Of a stretch of 64,000 bases of DNA, positions 61,410-64,000 are shown piece by piece. Under the pieces are notes generated by a model. It ran no database searches. It saw only the letters and a list, made by a program, of their open reading frames with translations, and was not told where the DNA came from. Position 1 is the stretch's first letter. Each line of letters opens with the position of its first letter. The translations under genes and the position numbers were made by a program. Origin of the DNA: Burkholderia sp. IMCC1007 (GTDB lineage: Bacteria > Pseudomonadota > Gammaproteobacteria > Burkholderiales > Burkholderiaceae); assembly GCF_027257875.1 (NCBI RefSeq), contig NZ_JAPVQY010000029.1, positions 1 to 64,000 on the forward strand, given 5' to 3'.

Positions 61410-62135
61410 ATGCGATACGAACTCTATTACTGGCCCGAAATCCAGGGCCGCGGCGAATACGTGCGGCTCGCGCTCGAAGCGGCCGAGGCCGACTATGTCG
61501 ACGTCGCACGCGAATCGGGGCGCGGCATGGGGGTGGCGGCGATGATGCACATGATGGACAGCACGAAGGCCGAACACGTGCCGTTCGCGCCGCCGTTCCT
61601 GAAGGCCGGCGACGTGGTCGTCGGGCAAACCGCGAACATCCTGCTGTTTCTCGGCACACGGCTCGGGCTCGCGCCCGACGATGAAGCCGGGCGGCTATGG
61701 GTGCATCAGCTTCAGCTGACCGTCGCCGATTTCGTGACCGAGATCCACGACACGCATCATCCGATCGGCAGCGGCCTCTACTACGAAGACCAGAAAGCCG
61801 AGGCCGCCGAACGCGCGGCCGATTTCCTCGAACACCGGCTGCCGAAATTCCTGGGCTATTTCGCGCGCGTGCTCGCGCAGAATCCGCACAAGGGCGGCTA
61901 TCTCGCGGGCAGCGCGCTCAGTTACGTCGATCTGTCGATATTCCAGCTGATCGAAGGGCTGCGTTACGCATTCCCGAAAGCGATGAAGCGCGCGGAACGC
62001 AAGATTGCGGGGCTCGTCGACCTGCACGACCGCGTGGCTGCACATCCGCCCATCGCGCGCTATCTCGAGTCGGAGCGCCGCATTCCGTTCAACGACATGG
62101 GGATCTTCCGGCACTATCCGGAGCTGGACAAATAG
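61410..62135 (+). CDS. Glutathione S-transferase-like protein
   Basis: A 241-residue protein. The N-terminal thioredoxin-like part begins MRYELYYWPEIQGRGEYVRLALE and has the usual QTANILLFLG glutathione-site segment. The helical C-terminal domain carries GYLAGSALSYVDLSIFQLIEGL, typical of sigma/alpha-like GSTs. AGGAG precedes the ATG by six bases. It may detoxify electrophiles; the substrate is not known. Confidence 0.88.
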   Translation: MRYELYYWPEIQGRGEYVRLALEAAEADYVDVARESGRGMGVAAMMHMMDSTKAEHVPFAPPFLKAGDVVVGQTANILLFLGTRLGLAPDDEAGRLWVHQLQLTVADFVTEIHDTHHPIGSGLYYEDQKAEAAERAADFLEHRLPKFLGYFARVLAQNPHKGGYLAGSALSYVDLSIFQLIEGLRYAFPKAMKRAERKIAGLVDLHDRVAAHPPIARYLESERRIPFNDMGIFRHYPELDK

Positions 62136-62218
62136 CGGCGATTCAGTGGCCGACGGCGTCTCGTGCAAGTGACGCCACATGATCAGGCCGTCCGCGTCGC
62201 GCCGGAACACGGCCGTCG

Positions 62219-62331
62219 AGCGAGCACAACGTCTATGCGCTCTACGTCGCAACCCGGCACGTGCCGCAGAAAGTGCGTGCGTGGGCCGACTTCCTGAAGA
62301 CGCAATTGAAGAAACGCGCGCGCTCAGCACT
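62219..62331 (+). pseudogene. Remnant of a LysR-family regulator C terminus
   Basis: In one frame the sequence reads HNVYALYVATRHVPQKVRAW followed by ADFLKTQLKKR. This resembles the last 35 residues of LysR regulators (the YALYP/S.RH.P.KVRAFIDFL pattern). No HTH or effector domain precedes it: the frame upstream is the end of the GST gene and unrelated DNA. It is best read as a decayed fragment. The adjacent 62140-62215 stretch also shows, on the other strand, a short piece like the end of a SnoaL-type protein, but that is weaker. Confidence 0.5.
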
Positions 62332-62402
62332 GTCCGCCCGCGCGCGCGCGTCGTCATGCGTACTTCATCCGCACCGGCTTGCCGCACACGCCGGTTGCGC
62401 GC

Positions 62403-63935
62403 TCAGCGCGACTGGCCATGCTGCGTCGTCGCCGCGTCGACGGCCTCGACCGAGCGCGTCAGCCACGGGCCGATATCCATCTCCTCGTAGCGCACGAGCC
62501 GGCTCTTGCGTGCGCGGCGATACGCCCACCAGATCGCGACGAACAGCGGAATCCACACGTAGATCGACAGCACTTCCATCCAGTCGATGCGGGCCGCGAA
62601 GAACGCCTGGTAATCCTGCCCGAGCGAGATCACGATGCAGACGGCGATCGCGAACAGCGGCCCGAACGGGAACCACTTCGCGCGGTACGGCAGCTGCTCG
62701 AGCCGGTAGCCCTGCTTCAGGAAACCCTTGCGGAACCGGTAATGGCAGACCGCGATGCCGAGCCATGCGATGAAACCGGTGATGCCGACCGTATTGAGCA
62801 GCCACAGGTAGATGCTCTGGTTGTTGGTCAGCGAAGTCAGGAAGCACAGGCCGCCCACCGCCATCGTCGCGTACAGCGCGTTGCGCGGCACGCCGCCCGG
62901 CGACAGCGTCGCGAACATCGCGGGCGCACGGCCTTCGGCCGCGAGGTTGTACAGCATCCGCGTGGCCGCATACGTGCCGGAGTTGCCGGCCGACAGCACG
63001 GCCGTCAGGATCACCAGGTTCATCGCGCCGGCGGCAAGCCGGAAGCCCGCATGGCTGAACACCAGCGTGAACGGGCTCACGCCGATGTCGGTCACGTCGC
63101 TCTTCAGCAGATTCGGGTCGGTGTACGGCACCAGCAGTCCGATCACGAAAATCGCGAACACGTAGAACAGCATGATCCGCCAGAAGATCTGCTTCACCGC
63201 GCGCGGAATCGTCTTGCGCGGGTTTTCCGATTCGCCGGCCGTGATCCCGACGAGCTCGGTGCCGAGAAACGAGAATCCCGCAATCAGCGCGACGCTCATC
63301 ATCGCGTGCACGCCGCCGACGAACGGCGCGTCGCCGATCCGGAAGTTGTGCAAGCCGACCGGATGGCCGTTGCCGAGCAGGCCGGCCGCGATCAGCAGCC
63401 CGGCCGCGATGAACGCGATCACGGTGACGACCTTGATCAGCGAGAACCAGTATTCGGATTCGCCGAAGCCGCGCACGGACAACGTATTCAACAGGAAGAT
63501 CAGCACGAGGAACCCGGCGCCCCACCATATGCCCGGTATCTCAGGAAACCAGTAGCGCATCACGATCTGCCCGGCGACCAGCTCGATCGCGATCGTCACG
63601 GCCCAGCTGTACCAGTAGGTCCAGCCGAGCGCGACGCCGAAGCCTTCGTCGACGTACTTCTCGCCGTAGACGGCGAACGAGCCAGACACCGGCATCAGCG
63701 CGGCCATCTCGCCGAGCCCCGTGACGACGAAGTAGACCATCAGCCCGATCGCGATATACGCGGCGATCGCGCCGCCCGGCCCCGCCTGCGCGACCGACGC
63801 GCCCGACGCGACGAACAACCCCGTGCCGATCGAGCCGCCGATCGCGATCATCGCGATGTGGCGGCTCTGCAGCCGGCGCTTGAGCACCGTCCCGGACGGT
63901 ACGGCCGTCTCCGCTGCCGCTTGCAAAGCATCCAT
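62403..63935 (-). CDS. Amino-acid permease, APC family (LysP-like)
   Basis: A 510-residue transporter with 12 predicted helices. The consensus IAMIAIGGSIGTGLFVASGASVAQAGPGGAI near the N terminus and GFSFLGTELVGITAGESENPRKTIPRAVKQIFWR in the middle mark the amino-acid transporter (AAT) subgroup. The closest match by motif is lysine permease LysP, but the substrate cannot be fixed. The start is ATG 63935 (MDALQAAAETAV). A perfect 14-bp inverted repeat lies just upstream, at the window edge. Confidence 0.9.
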   Translation of the reverse strand: MDALQAAAETAVPSGTVLKRRLQSRHIAMIAIGGSIGTGLFVASGASVAQAGPGGAIAAYIAIGLMVYFVVTGLGEMAALMPVSGSFAVYGEKYVDEGFGVALGWTYWYSWAVTIAIELVAGQIVMRYWFPEIPGIWWGAGFLVLIFLLNTLSVRGFGESEYWFSLIKVVTVIAFIAAGLLIAAGLLGNGHPVGLHNFRIGDAPFVGGVHAMMSVALIAGFSFLGTELVGITAGESENPRKTIPRAVKQIFWRIMLFYVFAIFVIGLLVPYTDPNLLKSDVTDIGVSPFTLVFSHAGFRLAAGAMNLVILTAVLSAGNSGTYAATRMLYNLAAEGRAPAMFATLSPGGVPRNALYATMAVGGLCFLTSLTNNQSIYLWLLNTVGITGFIAWLGIAVCHYRFRKGFLKQGYRLEQLPYRAKWFPFGPLFAIAVCIVISLGQDYQAFFAARIDWMEVLSIYVWIPLFVAIWWAYRRARKSRLVRYEEMDIGPWLTRSVEAVDAATTQHGQSR

Positions 63936-63956
63936 AGTGTTCACCCTGATTGGAAT

Positions 63957-63998
63957 CGGCGCGATCGATTTGATTCGGAATACCAATCGATCGCGCCG
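63957..63998. repeat. Perfect 14-bp inverted repeat upstream of the permease
   Basis: CGGCGCGATCGATT (63957-63970) and its exact reverse complement (63985-63998) flank a 14-base spacer. It lies 22 bases upstream of the permease start and would form a strong hairpin in the leader or a dyad for a regulator. Confidence 0.8.
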
Positions 63999-64000
63999 GT

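Overview
This window is a high-GC proteobacterial chromosome segment that fits the Burkholderia cepacia complex. The evidence is a complete cepacian 'bce-II' exopolysaccharide cluster, a Burkholderia-type major porin, and the conserved run leuC-leuD-leuB-asd-fimV-truA-trpF-trpB-methyltransferase-trpA-accD-folC-cvpA-purF-metZ. In the genomes I know, these blocks lie on chromosome 2; that placement is inference.

Layout. (1) 1-10.3 kb is accessory DNA: the tail of an IS30-family transposase, then a lasso-peptide operon (40-aa precursor, separate RRE protein B1 and protease B2, asparagine-synthetase-like cyclase C, ABC exporter D), then a MacA/MacB/outer-membrane tripartite pump on the same strand. 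(2) 10.6-19.8 kb, minus strand, is a self-contained selenium and formate module: fdnG (in-frame UGA at codon 196 with a SECIS hairpin), fdnH, fdnI, a terminator, fdhE, selA, selB and the tRNA-Sec gene selC. The 3' end of selC faces the accessory region. (3) 20-23.5 kb holds a BrkB/YihY membrane protein, a general porin and a PhnB-like VOC protein. It is followed by about 1.3 kb with no convincing gene but with degenerate 7-bp tandem arrays. (4) 24.8-39.8 kb holds an HU-like protein with a Lys/Ala-rich tail and the bce-II cluster (bceU, bceT, a 47-codon unannotated-size membrane peptide, bceS, bceR, bceQ, bceP, then divergently bceO, bceN, bceM). These genes supply GDP-D-rhamnose and UDP-glucose precursors, glycosyl transfer, flipping and acylation of the polymer. 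(5) 39.9-58.7 kb is a long minus-strand housekeeping block: methionine, purine, folate, fatty acid, tryptophan, tRNA modification, aspartate-family and leucine biosynthesis. An orphan DNA methyltransferase sits inside trpB-trpA and an entericidin-like lipoprotein inside leuC-leuD. (6) 58.9-64 kb holds two tandem paralogous Tat-exported proteins of unknown function, a cupin, a GST-like protein, a LysR remnant and an amino-acid permease.

The most interesting part is the lasso-peptide locus. Its precursor has only one acidic residue, which fixes the possible ring, lacks the usual Thr at position -2, and is served by a split B1/B2 maturation pair that is unusual beside the fused B proteins of capistruin-type Burkholderia clusters. 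All functional statements come from reading the sequence; no database search was run.
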